From Euglena gracilis (lineage: Eukaryota > Euglenida > Euglenophyceae > Euglenales): a DNA stretch of 64,000 bases. The stretch is from the NCBI GenBank assembly GCA_039621445.1, contig CP154954.1, positions 40,107,572 to 40,171,571 of the forward strand. Reading direction: 5' to 3'. The position numbers were made by a program, and so were the translations under genes. Shown one piece after another: positions 63,710-64,000 of this stretch (position 1 is the first letter of the stretch; each line of letters begins with the position of its first letter). A model generated the notes under the pieces. That model did not search any database and was not told the origin of the DNA. It saw only the letters and a program-made list of their open reading frames with translations.

Positions 63710-64000
63710 CCCCACGGCCAGGCTCCCCCCAGGGGGGGGAGGGTCCAGCCTCCGGCTGGAAAAAAGGCTGGCTGGACCCCCAAGGGGACAGGGGGGGGGG
63801 TCCGGGGCTGGAGGCAACTGTGCTGGGCTGGGCTGATGAAAAACAAATTTTTCAAAAACATTTTTGCCTTCTCGAACACAAGTTTATGTGCCAGACATTG
63901 GGGGCGAGGAAGCTGTGATGAGAAAAAAAAATGCAGGGATGGGTGAGCCGGGCAGCCCAATTGGCTGACCAGGCTGGACCAGGCCTCTGGCCAGGCTGGA
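63710..64000. repeat. Family B element, truncated by the window end
   Basis: Contains CCAGCCTCCGGCTGG, AAAAAGGCTGGCTGG, GTGCTGGGCTGGGCTGATG and GGCCTCTGGCCAGGCTGG as in 47884-48404. Confidence 0.65.

Overview
This window looks like gene-poor, intron- and repeat-rich nuclear DNA of a protist. The best guess is a euglenid alga such as Euglena; that is inference. Three observations support it. Exons are short islands with G/C-rich third codon positions. Conventional GT-AG introns use an unusual donor, mostly GTGTG(C/G/T). A second class of insertion begins CAGG, ends CCTG, has inverted termini and is flanked by 8-bp direct repeats. At least two of these second-class elements must be removed to restore a reading frame, which recalls the nonconventional introns described in euglenids. 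I see no prokaryotic operons, rRNA, tRNA or CRISPR.

Layout. 1-3.6 kb: repeats only. 3.7-4.5 kb (minus): 3' end of a putative papain-fold (NC-motif) protein, interrupted by a CAGG...CCTG intron. 5.1-5.7, 6.9-8.0 and 9.9-10.4 kb (minus): phase-consistent exons of unrecognised proteins; the last carries a membrane segment. 14.5-15.0 kb (minus): end of another unknown gene with a candidate CAGG...CCTG intron. 15.6-15.9 kb: large GGAT microsatellite. 16.2-23.7 kb (minus): a string of GC-rich exons, some Cys-rich and some with membrane segments, possibly one or two membrane-protein genes. A decayed retroelement (19.4-20.2 kb, plus) lies among them. 26.8-27.4 kb: two plus-strand exons. 29.0-29.85 kb (minus): the start of an acidic nuclear-type protein.

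32.7-51.7 kb (minus): the one confident gene, an Ariadne-type RBR E3 ubiquitin ligase in 14 recognisable exons (about 432 codons over 19 kb). It has RING1, IBR, RING2 with the catalytic Cys, and the Ariadne domain. The first and last exons are not found. Its introns are packed with MITE-like elements (one nested in another), microsatellites and hairpins. 53.4-54.2 kb: a heavily decayed, C-depleted duplicate of the 5' part of this gene (51.5-52.6 kb). 54.9-55.0 kb: last exon of the next minus-strand gene, with a further coding exon at 58.7-58.9 kb. 59-62 kb: mostly noncoding repeats. 62.3-63.6 kb: a tandem array bounded by inverted modules.

Most long open frames here are not genes. They run through microsatellites, C/G homopolymers or tandem repeats. 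Exon boundaries come from reading frame, splice signals and, for Ariadne only, remembered family motifs; no transcript evidence was available.
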